Positions 1 to 7,394 of a stretch of 38,823 nt of DNA are shown here, in pieces. Made by a program: the position numbers and the translations under genes. Position 1 is the first letter of the stretch. Each line of letters begins with the position of its first letter. The notes beneath the pieces were generated by a model. It was not told the DNA's origin. It made no database searches and was given only the letters and a program-made list of their open reading frames with translations. The stretch spans positions 1-38,823 of IMG/VR virus record IMGVR_UViG_3300020034_000045, one strand, 5' to 3'. This DNA is from a virus.

Positions 1-2
1 CA

Positions 3-98
3 TTCATTCGCATTGCCACCAAATTAGGCAATACCCCCTTACTCGACGATTTCAATAGCAAAATAACCCGGAAAATGCTAGTAATCACAGGCATTTAG
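3..98 (+). CDS. 3' end of an upstream gene (partial)
   Basis: Frame 3 is open from the window edge to TAG at 96-98 and encodes about 31 residues ending in LVITGI. It would end 9 nt before the next start, the spacing expected of an operon neighbour. The other two forward frames also stop inside the first 60 bases, so the choice rests on length and composition alone. This stretch is more A+T-rich than what follows. No family can be named from so short a tail. Confidence 0.3.
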   Translation, partial: FIRIATKLGNTPLLDDFNSKITRKMLVITGI

Positions 99-107
99 GG
101 GATTGTC

Positions 108-833
108 ATGGCTCAATTCGGAACCTATGGGATCGCTCCAGCCGACATGGAGGCGCGCGGCTCGACCGCTGCGTTCCGCCGACGCCAGGCATCCGCCTCG
201 CGCTGTCTCTCCAGCGCGTCGCAGGCACTGGTCGGGTTTGAGTCTGGATCGCATGTATTCGGCCTGACCAAAGGCCAGTTTTCGATGATCGACATCGCGG
301 CGGCGGTCCTGGCCAAGACCGGTCCGGCGGATGTGACTGTTTGGACCTGGTGTGTCGCCGAATACGAGGTCGCGGCGCTGACGGCGTTCATGAACGATCG
401 TCGAGTCACGAGCTTACGAATGGTCATGGACTGGGCCGGCGCCCAAAGGGATATGCCGATCGTCGCCGAGCTACAGGAAAGGTTCGGGATCGATTGCGTG
501 AGGGTCACCAAAACCCACGCCAAGATTGTCACGGTTTCGACCGAATGTGGCTGGCGGGTAGTCATCCGAGGCTCGATGAACCTGAACGCGAACCCACGAT
601 TTGAGCAGTTCGATGTTTCGGATGACGCGGCGATCTTCGGTGTCGTCGACGACATGATGACCGAGATGTGGGCGCGGGGAAAGCCGCTCCCGGTACGAAG
701 AATGGCGCACTCGGACGCGCTGAACTTGCTGGCCGCCGATGACGTTCGGGATGCACCGCCAACCTGGATGCCGGCCGCCGCTGGAAACTGGTGGAACAAT
801 GAAGGGCCGAAAGCCGATCGCCCCGGCAAGTAA
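108..833 (+). CDS. phospholipase D-like domain protein
   Basis: A 241-residue protein of phospholipase D-like type. The sequence shows H137-A-K139 followed by GSMNLN at 155-160, the arrangement of an HKD half-site (HxK, then GSxN). The Asp expected a few residues after the Lys is replaced (Ser/Thr region 144-145), so hydrolase activity is doubtful. Only one half-site is present, so an active enzyme would have to dimerise. Such proteins are often found beside phage terminase genes; their role there is not established. ATG 108 is preceded by AGGGG at 97-101. The 3' end overlaps the terminase small subunit by 35 nt, implying co-translation. The PLD-like assignment is fairly secure, the function unknown. 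Confidence 0.7.
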   Translation: MAQFGTYGIAPADMEARGSTAAFRRRQASASRCLSSASQALVGFESGSHVFGLTKGQFSMIDIAAAVLAKTGPADVTVWTWCVAEYEVAALTAFMNDRRVTSLRMVMDWAGAQRDMPIVAELQERFGIDCVRVTKTHAKIVTVSTECGWRVVIRGSMNLNANPRFEQFDVSDDAAIFGVVDDMMTEMWARGKPLPVRRMAHSDALNLLAADDVRDAPPTWMPAAAGNWWNNEGPKADRPGK

Positions 834-1269
834 CGTCGTCGCCGGACCTTTTTCCGGTGTCGGGTTGACCGAGCCGGAGTGGATCACGGAATATCCCGAC
901 GATGAATGGGGCGAAGCCGCCGCGGCGCTGGCGTCCGAGCGGTGGCATGCCATCGTCTCGGATATGACCAGGTTGGGCACTCTTGGCCCGGAAAACGCCG
1001 GCGCACTGGAAATCCTCTCGGTTCATTACGCCCGCTGGCGACTGGCTGAGGCGCATATCGCGAAGCACGGGCCGGTTGTTCCGGCTCCTCGGACGGGAAC
1101 GCCAATGCAAAACCCGTATCTGTCGATCGCCAACGGCGCGGCGGAGCGCGTGTTGAAGTTGGAGGCGGAACTCGGGTTGCCGCCGTCGATGCGTGGACGC
1201 GTGACCCGCGCGCCAGCCAGAAAAACCACCGGAACATCGGCGGACAGGTTTCTTGGCGCAAAAGCGTAA
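799..1269 (+). CDS. terminase small subunit, P27 family
   Basis: This 156-residue protein resembles P27-type small terminase subunits, which recognise phage DNA and recruit the large subunit for packaging. Diagnostic features are the N-terminal MKGRKP, a helical middle around ARWRLAEAHI, and the C-terminal block NPYLSIANGAAERVLKLEAE followed by GLPPSMRGRV, which matches the family's conserved NP...ELGLtPxSR region. ATG 799 is chosen because the protein then begins with the family-typical MKGRKP; an upstream in-frame start at 739 would add 20 unrelated residues. It overlaps the PLD-like gene by 35 nt and lies upstream of the large subunit, as expected. Confidence 0.85.
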   Translation: MKGRKPIAPASNVVAGPFSGVGLTEPEWITEYPDDEWGEAAAALASERWHAIVSDMTRLGTLGPENAGALEILSVHYARWRLAEAHIAKHGPVVPAPRTGTPMQNPYLSIANGAAERVLKLEAELGLPPSMRGRVTRAPARKTTGTSADRFLGAKA

Positions 1270-1300
1270 CGCGGACACGTCTATGCCGCGCGGGGAGTTA

Positions 1301-1441
1301 ATGAATTTGCCCGGGACCGTGCATTTCGGCGTTTTCGGGTCGCGACATTATCCGAACATCACCGTCGTCAGTCGCAAAATCGGCGTCGCAACGATTGTCT
1401 GCCGATGGTGCGTTGGTGAGGGCGAAGGCCCGGTTGCGTAG
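1301..1441 (+). pseudogene. short SLOG/DUF2493-like N-terminal fragment
   Basis: The 46-residue reading frame starts MNLPGTVHFGVFGSRHYPN. The FGSRHYPNxxVVSRKI block looks like the first strand and loop of SLOG/DUF2493 nucleotide-binding proteins (GSRxxP...V...I), but the rest of that fold is missing. In the +1 frame, sequence from about 1395 to TGA 1491-1493 reads as a plausible basic C terminus (SADGALVRAKARLRSLQGHR...). That frame ends in an ATGA overlap with the gene at 1490, as genuine genes do here. The simplest reading is a frameshifted or recombined small gene spanning about 1301-1493. A GGAG at 1294-1297 lies unusually close to the ATG. Family assignment is tentative. Confidence 0.35.
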
Positions 1442-1489
1442 CCTGCAAGGGCACCGGGAAAATGTGGATCGGAACCTAAGAGGCGCGCG

Positions 1490-1762
1490 ATGAGTAATCC
1501 CAATGCGATCCTGGAGCGTTTCGAAGCGGCTCCCAAAGTGATGCCAGACGATACTCACATCCAACAAATCGTGGTCACATACGAAGGTAAAATACTTGGC
1601 CCGTTCACTGACACGAACGAAGCCGTGGCGTGGTGCATCGCGAAGTTGGGCGTTGGCGGCTGGAGCATCGAGATGATGGAGTCTCCCGCCACAGCCTACC
1701 GTTGGCGGCCTGGGCCGGACGCGACAAAAAATCCGTCAGTTGGCCGAGCGAACCAACAGTGA
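1490..1762 (+). CDS. hypothetical protein, 90 aa
   Basis: A small protein of unrecognised family. Residues 25-60 read as a compact alpha/beta segment (QQIVVTYEGKILGPFTDTNE, then an Ala/Trp helix), and the C terminus is polar. The ATG follows GAGG at 1480-1483 with 6 nt spacing. The stop and the next start share a base (TGATG at 1760-1764), so it is co-translated with the MerR-like protein. Its place between the terminase subunits suggests a packaging-region accessory role, but nothing in the sequence proves that. Confidence 0.6.
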   Translation: MSNPNAILERFEAAPKVMPDDTHIQQIVVTYEGKILGPFTDTNEAVAWCIAKLGVGGWSIEMMESPATAYRWRPGPDATKNPSVGRANQQ

Positions 1763-2127
1763 TGCCGGATGCTTTCGTTACCCATGATGAGATTCATGTT
1801 CACGACGGGCCCCACTGGTGGCCCGAAGAGGTTATAACACGTAAAGAATTCTGCACCCGCGTTGGTCTTAATGAGGCCGCCGTGAGGATTCTCAACTATC
1901 GAGGCGCCATTCGCATAGCCCGTCCAACAAGCAGAACGGCAGAATGCCTCATCCCCACGTCAGAGGTTCGCAGAGGGGAGATCGCCGCGCAGTTGACTGG
2001 GTTGGGGATTTCTCTGGCGCGAACAATTCAAGCGCTGGCTTCCGGCCAACTTCGTGATGACGGTACCTTTATTTGCGTGTTTGACGATGTGGTTGTGGCA
2101 TGCGCGCCGAGACTTGATGAAGCGTAA
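1762..2127 (+). CDS. MerR-like helix-turn-helix small protein
   Basis: A 121-residue protein with a MerR-type winged-helix pattern. ITRKEFCTRVGLNEAAVRIL gives the helix-turn-helix. It is followed by a YRGAIRIARPTSRTAECLIP wing and the RRGEIAAQLTGLGISLARTI helix, where MerR family members have the GxSL(x)xI block. No metal or drug sensor domain follows, so it is a stand-alone DNA-binding module, as in excisionase-like or terminase-associated HTH proteins. The ATG at 1762 overlaps the preceding stop by one base. The 3' end overlaps the large terminase start by 11 nt. A packaging or regulatory role is inferred from position only. Confidence 0.6.
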   Translation: MPDAFVTHDEIHVHDGPHWWPEEVITRKEFCTRVGLNEAAVRILNYRGAIRIARPTSRTAECLIPTSEVRRGEIAAQLTGLGISLARTIQALASGQLRDDGTFICVFDDVVVACAPRLDEA

Positions 2128-3922
2128 ATACGATCCAATCCAGGATCCCGCCTCGGCGTGGGCCGAGGATGTGGTCGATGGGCGTGTGGTATCCGGCCAC
2201 CTGATGCGGCTGGCCTGCGAGCGGCACCTGCGGGACATCATTGACGGTCCGAAACGCGGGCTGCACTGGCGTCCTGAGAAGGCTGAGCACGCTCTGGCGT
2301 TTTTTCCCGCGTGCCTGAGCGTTACGGCCGGCGCCAAGGTCGGCGAACCGTTTAATTTACCAAGTTGGACCGCGCTGGGTGTGGGTTCGATTTACGGCTG
2401 GATGCGCGCCAACGGTCGGCGCCGGTACCGTCACGTTTGGTGGGAATTCGGCAAGGGTCAGGTGAAAACGCCAACGATGGCCGCGATCGGCCTTTATACC
2501 ATGGGTTGGTGCGACATCCCGCGATCCGAGGTGTATGCGATCGCGAAGGATCGAAACCAGGCCAACGTGCTTTTCGGTGACGCGGTGGCGATGTGTCAGG
2601 CGCCGATCCCCGGCCGCGATGATGAAACGCTGGAGAGCGGCGGGAAAGTGTTGATCCGTGGCACTGGTCAAATGGCCTGGATGATCGAGCACCCAGAGAC
2701 CGGTTCGTTGTTTCGCGCACTGGCCGGCGATGAGCGGGTCAGTGGGCCGAGACCTTCTCTCGTGATCGGCGATGAAATTCATGAATGGCGCACTGGTGGG
2801 CCGATCGAAACGTGGCAAGCCGCAATCGCGAAGATGCCCGGCGACGCGATGATGATCCTGGGCACCAACACGCCGGCTGCGGATCAACCTGTGGGGACCG
2901 AGTATTCAGAAGTTTACCAGGAGATCTTGCGCGGCGAAGCGAAAGATGACACCGCGTTCGCGTTGATCGCCCGAACCGATCCAGACGACGATCCGATGAA
3001 TGATGAATCGGTCTGGCTGAAATCCCTTCCGTGCCTTGACATCACGTTTCCGATTGAGAACGTGCGCGGTGAGGTTGAGGCGTCAAAACACCGAATGGCG
3101 AAGGCTTTGGCGACCAAGCGCCTCTACTTCGGCATTCCGGTCGGCGTCGCCGAATACTGGATCGACCTGGACGCATGGGAATCGGTGCAGGGTATCGTCG
3201 ACCTCAATGAATTCCGAGGGCGCCGTTGTTGGTTGAGCCTCGATCTTTCGCGCAAGAACGATTTGACCGCACTCGGGATCGGCTTTGAGGGCGACGACGG
3301 AAAACTGCACGCGGCCGTCCGGTATTGGAGACCGTCCGAGAAGATAGCTGAGGCGGCCAAGTCAGATCACGGACAGTATGTCGAATGGTCTCAACCTACG
3401 GATGACCCACGCGGACCAATTCTGAACGCGATCCCGGGCTCGACGGTCGAGTACGCATTCGTGGCTGAGGAAGTTCGCCGGATATGTAGTGAATTTGATG
3501 TTGAGATGATGGCGATCGATCCCGCCTTCAACACGGATTTCCGCAAAGCCTGCGAGAATATGAATTTCGACGTGTGGATTTGGACGCCGGACAATGATTA
3601 TGGATCAGGCCTGAAAATGGTCATCCATGGCCAGGGCGTTCAAGGTATGAATTCCGAGAAGATGCTCTGGATGCCTCGCTCGCTCGGCCAACTTGAGGAC
3701 CGAATCCTTAAGCGCGAGATTGTGATTGATGATTCCCCGCTGACGAAGTGGTGTTCCGGAAACGCCGCGATCAGACCTGACAGGCAAGGCAACCGATACT
3801 TCGAAAAGAAGCGGCAGCGTGGGCGGATTGATGGGCTGACCGTGCTGGCGATGTTGGCCGGTGCGGCGGAATCGGAACTGGGCGGCCAAGTCACCTCGGA
3901 AGTCCAGCTATTCTTCGCCTGA
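2117..3922 (+). CDS. terL: terminase large subunit
   Basis: The packaging motor: an ATPase that pumps DNA into the prohead, with a C-terminal nuclease that cuts concatemers. At 601 residues it is typical of the Terminase_1/HK97-type family. The Walker A position is EFGKGQVKTP (residues about 110-119); Val occupies a place where Gly or Asn is usual before the Lys. Walker B is LVIGDEIHEW with D219-E220. The RNase H-like nuclease carries acidic residues in LSLDLSRKNDLTA (D376), MMAIDPAF (D468) and GRIDGLT (D572). ATG 2117 gives the natural start MKRKYDP; the frame is open further upstream to 2054 but that part overlaps the MerR-like gene. It overlaps that gene by 11 nt. Confidence 0.95.
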   Translation: MKRKYDPIQDPASAWAEDVVDGRVVSGHLMRLACERHLRDIIDGPKRGLHWRPEKAEHALAFFPACLSVTAGAKVGEPFNLPSWTALGVGSIYGWMRANGRRRYRHVWWEFGKGQVKTPTMAAIGLYTMGWCDIPRSEVYAIAKDRNQANVLFGDAVAMCQAPIPGRDDETLESGGKVLIRGTGQMAWMIEHPETGSLFRALAGDERVSGPRPSLVIGDEIHEWRTGGPIETWQAAIAKMPGDAMMILGTNTPAADQPVGTEYSEVYQEILRGEAKDDTAFALIARTDPDDDPMNDESVWLKSLPCLDITFPIENVRGEVEASKHRMAKALATKRLYFGIPVGVAEYWIDLDAWESVQGIVDLNEFRGRRCWLSLDLSRKNDLTALGIGFEGDDGKLHAAVRYWRPSEKIAEAAKSDHGQYVEWSQPTDDPRGPILNAIPGSTVEYAFVAEEVRRICSEFDVEMMAIDPAFNTDFRKACENMNFDVWIWTPDNDYGSGLKMVIHGQGVQGMNSEKMLWMPRSLGQLEDRILKREIVIDDSPLTKWCSGNAAIRPDRQGNRYFEKKRQRGRIDGLTVLAMLAGAAESELGGQVTSEVQLFFA

Positions 3923-3957
3923 CCTCATCGGCTACCACCTTCAACCGGTAACGCACC

Positions 3958-4041
3958 ATGAACCGAGCCTATTCCCTCCTTGAAATAAAGGCGGTGGATG
4001 AAGACGCCCGGATCATAACTGGAATCGCGACCACGCCATGA
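3958..4041 (+). pseudogene. stranded N terminus of a prohead protease
   Basis: ATG 3958 opens a 27-residue frame, MNRAYSLLEIKAVDEDARII followed by TGIATTP, ending in TGA 4039-4041. This strongly resembles the first strands of S78-family prohead proteases (LEIKxVDE..RxIxGIATTP). It does not continue into the protease, which lies in another frame and has its own different N terminus from 4038. The stop overlaps that ATG (ATGA), so the fragment may still be translated and couple initiation of the next gene. It reads as the left edge of an old recombination between two protease genes. No strong ribosome binding site precedes it. Confidence 0.5.
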
Positions 4042-6065
4042 CATTGCAATTCCGCACGGTCCCTGCGGATATCACCATACTTGGTGATCATGAAGTCTTG
4101 ATCAGGATGACCACAAACCAACGTGCAAGGGATGGACACGTTCTTCCGCCTGAGGCTTGCATTCTCGAGAACTACCGCAAGAATCCAATCCAACTCTGGC
4201 GGCATGACTCCGGCGAGCCCGTTGGGACGAATTCCGAAATCAAAGTCGATAAGTCAGGCATCAACGCCAAGACGACGTTTGCGCCAACAGGCATTTCCGC
4301 GACCGCCGACAAGGTGCGGGGACTGGTAAAGTCAGGCGTCGTTCGGGGTGTCTCTATCGGTTTTGAGATTCTTGAGGCGGAACCCATCGATCCGAAGCGT
4401 CCCTATGCGGGACTCCGCGCCTCAAAATGGGAGCTTTATGAATGCTCGTTTGTATCGGTACCGTCCGATACGAGCGCGATGGTTATGGAGCGCGATGCGG
4501 CGCTCAATGACGAATCTATAGACCTGGACACATTGGCCGCGAAAGGCCGCGAAATTGTCAAGGCTAAAATAACCACCCCTCCCGGTGCCACGGGAACTCG
4601 AAGAACTCCCGTCAGGGCCCAGGAGGGCCACCACAAAATGGCAAAGAAGACTTATGCGGAACAGATTTCCGCGTTCGAAGCGACGCGCCAGGCGAAGTCA
4701 GCGCGTATGGACGAAATCATGAGCGCATCGGCTGAGTCCGGCGAAACGCTGGATGCGGCCCAGAGTGAGGAATACGACGGTCTCGAAGGCGAGTTGAAGC
4801 AGATCGACGAGCACCTGGTTCGGCTGCGGAAGCAGGAAAGGGTCAACGCGGCCAACGCGACCTCTGTCGATGATGCCACCGATCCTGGCCGCGCCAGCAA
4901 TGTCCGGTCCGGCGTCGCTGCCACCGCGAAGGGCCCGCCACTACCCAAGGGCACCGGGTTTACTCGCTTCGCGATCGCGATGGCGCGTTCCCGCGGCGAC
5001 CTGATGCAGGCGCGCGAGATTGCCAAACAGTGGCAGGACACACCTGAAGTCGAACAGGTTGTGAATATGTTCGTGCGTAACGGCACCACTGACATCGAGT
5101 TTGTGACCCGGGCCGGGATCGCGGCGGGCAACACCAGCGATACCACCTGGGCCGCGCCCCTGATCAACTACAACATCATGGCGCAGGAATTCATTGAGTT
5201 CCTTCGTCCGCTGACGATCATCGGCCGGATCCCGAATTTCCGGCGCGTGCCGTTCAACGTCAAAATGCCCCGCGGCACCGGCGGATCAACGGTGAACTGG
5301 GTTGGCGAGGGCGCCCCGAAGCCGGTCAGCGCGCTCGCGTTTGACACCGTGTCGCTGACCTGGGCCAAGGTTGCCGGCATCGTAGTGCTGACCGACGAAC
5401 TGGTGCGGTTTTCGAGCCCGTCCGCTGAAGCGATCGTTCGTGACGACCTTGCAGCCGCCATCGCCGCGTTCCTCGATATTCAGTTCGTGGACCCGACCAA
5501 GGCCGCGGTGACCGGTGTATCGCCGGCCTCGATCACGAACGGCGTTACGCCGATCACCGCGACCGGTGCGACGCCGGATGCGTTGAGGGCCGACCTGAAA
5601 ACGCTGCTTCAGTCCTTCGCCGCGAACAACATCGGACTTACCGGCTCGGTGTTCATCATGACGGCCCAACAGGCAGTCGCGATCTCTCTGATGCGGAATT
5701 CCCTTGGTCAACCGGAGTTCCCCGGCGTGACGATCGAGGGCGGGACGCTGAACGGCATCCCGATCGTGGCATCCGAGGCGGTCCCGGGCACCGGTGGGTC
5801 GCCGACCGATGGCAGCCTGATCATTCTGGCCAAGCCGTCTGAAATCCTGCTTGCCGACGAAGGTGGAGTCACGATCGATGCCAGTCGTGAGGCATCGCTG
5901 CAGATGGATGGGGCTCCGGACAGCCCGGCGACGGCGAGCACGGTTTCTGTTTCGTTGTGGCAGAATAACATGGTTGGGCTCAGATGTGAACGCTGGATTA
6001 ACTGGGTTAAACGCCGCAGTACAGCCGTCGGATTTATTCAATACACCAAGTATGCTGACTCTTGA
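4038..6065 (+). CDS. prohead protease-major capsid protein fusion
   Basis: One 675-residue frame joins two proteins that are usually separate. Residues 1-160 are an S78 (HK97-type) prohead protease: H56 in LWRHDS and S106 in VVRGVSIGF match the catalytic His and Ser, and E135 in WELYECSFVSVP is a candidate third residue. Residues about 201-280 are a charged, coiled-coil delta/scaffold domain. Residues about 310-675 are an HK97-fold major capsid protein, ending with the characteristic VGLRCERWINWVKRR block. In the family the protease removes the delta domain during head maturation. A strong internal ribosome binding site before M201 could also give free capsid protein. ATG 4038 overlaps the previous fragment by 4 nt. 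Confidence 0.92.
   Translation: MTLQFRTVPADITILGDHEVLIRMTTNQRARDGHVLPPEACILENYRKNPIQLWRHDSGEPVGTNSEIKVDKSGINAKTTFAPTGISATADKVRGLVKSGVVRGVSIGFEILEAEPIDPKRPYAGLRASKWELYECSFVSVPSDTSAMVMERDAALNDESIDLDTLAAKGREIVKAKITTPPGATGTRRTPVRAQEGHHKMAKKTYAEQISAFEATRQAKSARMDEIMSASAESGETLDAAQSEEYDGLEGELKQIDEHLVRLRKQERVNAANATSVDDATDPGRASNVRSGVAATAKGPPLPKGTGFTRFAIAMARSRGDLMQAREIAKQWQDTPEVEQVVNMFVRNGTTDIEFVTRAGIAAGNTSDTTWAAPLINYNIMAQEFIEFLRPLTIIGRIPNFRRVPFNVKMPRGTGGSTVNWVGEGAPKPVSALAFDTVSLTWAKVAGIVVLTDELVRFSSPSAEAIVRDDLAAAIAAFLDIQFVDPTKAAVTGVSPASITNGVTPITATGATPDALRADLKTLLQSFAANNIGLTGSVFIMTAQQAVAISLMRNSLGQPEFPGVTIEGGTLNGIPIVASEAVPGTGGSPTDGSLIILAKPSEILLADEGGVTIDASREASLQMDGAPDSPATASTVSVSLWQNNMVGLRCERWINWVKRRSTAVGFIQYTKYADS
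4621..4626 (+). promoter_or_regulatory. internal Shine-Dalgarno for free capsid protein
   Basis: AGGAGG at 4621-4626 lies 11 nt upstream of the in-frame ATG 4638 (Met201, MAKKTYAEQ). That is where a stand-alone capsid precursor with its delta domain would start. Translation from here would give a 475-residue capsid protein, in excess over the fusion. The spacing is slightly long. The motif is the full consensus, much stronger than anything before 4038. Confidence 0.6.
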
Positions 6066-6106
6066 TACTTAGACGTTCTACGTGGCTTGATTTAACCCAA
6101 ATCACG

Positions 6107-6176
6107 GAGTAGAAACCAGCGTGCGCCTAGGCTGATCCCCGAAAACCCGTTCCTAGCGGGCTGGCGCACACTACTC
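6107..6176 (+). ncRNA. nested three-stem RNA structure after the capsid gene
   Basis: Three nested pairings can be read directly: GAGTAG 6107-6112 with CTACTC 6171-6176; GTGCGCC 6121-6127 with GGCGCAC 6163-6169; and CCCG 6146-6149 with CGGG 6157-6160, a hairpin extendable by one G-T pair. It fills most of the 138-nt gap between the capsid stop and the endonuclease. No T tract follows, so it is not an ordinary terminator. It could stabilise capsid mRNA, control the endonuclease, or be part of a mobile-element boundary. Confidence 0.45.
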
Positions 6177-6203
6177 TTTCTAGGGTCCCGATAGGAGGGG
6201 ATT

Positions 6204-7085
6204 TTGATTTACATTTATGCGTTGCTTTGCCCAAAGACTGACGAAATTCGCTATATTGGAAAGTGCAAAAATCCAGCAACACGTTTGGCCGCGCATATTT
6301 CCAAAGCTCGAACCGGTCAGACGAAACATCATTGCGCGAATTGGGTAGCGAGTCTTCTGAGGGATCAATTGTCCCCGGTTATGGTGATAGTAGATACGCT
6401 ACCTAACGATGCAGACTGGCAGAGTGCTGAGATGGCCGCGATACGCCTGCACCGAGAATCTGGCCATCGGTTGACGAATACGACGTCTGGTGGCGACGGG
6501 TTTCATGATGTTCATCCTGACGTGCTGGTAAAGCGAGGCAAAAGTCGCAGTCGCTTTCTAAGCGATCCGGAGAATAAAGCCAGGCACCTGGCGATGTGCC
6601 GAGAAGTCCAGGCAAAACCAGAGGTAAAGCAGAAACACAAAGAATCGGTTGAGGCGCACTGGGCAGACCCATGCAGACGGGACGCTATGTTGGCGAGCAT
6701 GAGGACGCCGCAGGCGATAAAGAATAGGTCCGCTGCCGCAAAGAACCGTCATTTAGACCCTGAATTCGCCGCCGCTCATCAGCAACGCATGCGCGATCTG
6801 ATGTTAAGGCCCGGCCGTCTTGAGCAAATCCTGGCTGCTGGAATGAAGGGTAGAACGGACCCTGAAGTGCAGGTTCGAAGAATTGCCGCGATGAAAGCGG
6901 CACATCAGACGGACGAAGTAAAAGCTAAAATGAGATTGGTCGGCGCCGAGATTGGCGCCCGTCCGGAAGTGAAGGCGGCAAGGTCAGCAGCATCCGCCAG
7001 GAACTGGGCCGACCCAGATTTTAAGGCGCGGGTGTCCGCCGCGATATCCGCTGGCAAAACGCGGCGGCGCGCGGAACGCTCATAA
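6204..7085 (+). CDS. GIY-YIG homing endonuclease
   Basis: A 293-residue endonuclease of GIY-YIG type, which makes breaks that spread its own gene. The motif is split IYALL (3-7) and RYIGK (16-20), with R27, E76 and N92 (LTNTTSGGDGF) in the positions of the other catalytic and structural residues. Residues 110-290 are basic, helical repeats with DPE-type turns (SDPENK, ADPCRR, LDPEFA, TDPEVQ, ADPDFK). They resemble NUMOD3-like DNA-binding repeats. The start is TTG 6204, supported by AGGAGGGG at 6193-6200. It is a free-standing insertion between capsid and portal genes and appears more A+T-rich than its neighbours. Confidence 0.85.
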   Translation: MIYIYALLCPKTDEIRYIGKCKNPATRLAAHISKARTGQTKHHCANWVASLLRDQLSPVMVIVDTLPNDADWQSAEMAAIRLHRESGHRLTNTTSGGDGFHDVHPDVLVKRGKSRSRFLSDPENKARHLAMCREVQAKPEVKQKHKESVEAHWADPCRRDAMLASMRTPQAIKNRSAAAKNRHLDPEFAAAHQQRMRDLMLRPGRLEQILAAGMKGRTDPEVQVRRIAAMKAAHQTDEVKAKMRLVGAEIGARPEVKAARSAASARNWADPDFKARVSAAISAGKTRRRAERS

Positions 7086-7104
7086 CAATGGAGGGAGTAT
7101 CCCC

Positions 7105-7392
7105 ATGCCGAGAATGATCGTGAAGTCCCGTCATTTGCGGCGGTACGGCAAAGATGTCCTGGTCGAGGGTCGGCAGTTCGAGGCCACGGAAAAGGACGCT
7201 CGCTTCTTTCGCAAGGCAAAATGGGCGGAAGATGCGCCAATTCCTCCGGCCCGGCCGCAACGCGCTGAGGTTAAGGTCGAACCGCCGCCCGCAACCAGGA
7301 CGCGGGTTGTCAATCCGAACGTCGCAACCGAGAGCGCGCCAACGCCGCTGCCCGGTGAGTACGCTCGTCGGGACATGCGCGCGGTAGAATAA
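7105..7392 (+). CDS. small head-region protein, 95 aa
   Basis: An unassigned 95-residue protein. The N-terminal half is basic, and its layout (VKSRHLRRYGKDVLVEGRQF, then ATEKDARFFRKAKWAED) recalls short phage proteins that follow capsid genes, with a small beta barrel and the pattern 'G..y.v....A..l...gkA'. The C-terminal half is a Pro/Arg-rich, probably disordered tail. GGAGGG at 7090-7095 precedes ATG 7105. It ends 2 nt before the portal start. A head-decoration or connector role is possible from position, but unproven. Confidence 0.6.
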   Translation: MPRMIVKSRHLRRYGKDVLVEGRQFEATEKDARFFRKAKWAEDAPIPPARPQRAEVKVEPPPATRTRVVNPNVATESAPTPLPGEYARRDMRAVE

Positions 7393-7394
7393 GC

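Noticed and set aside
6107-6176. Group I intron interrupting the capsid gene
   Set aside because: The capsid protein already ends with its conserved C-terminal block, and I could not identify the P7/P3 core or a 3' exon. Kept only as a structured RNA.
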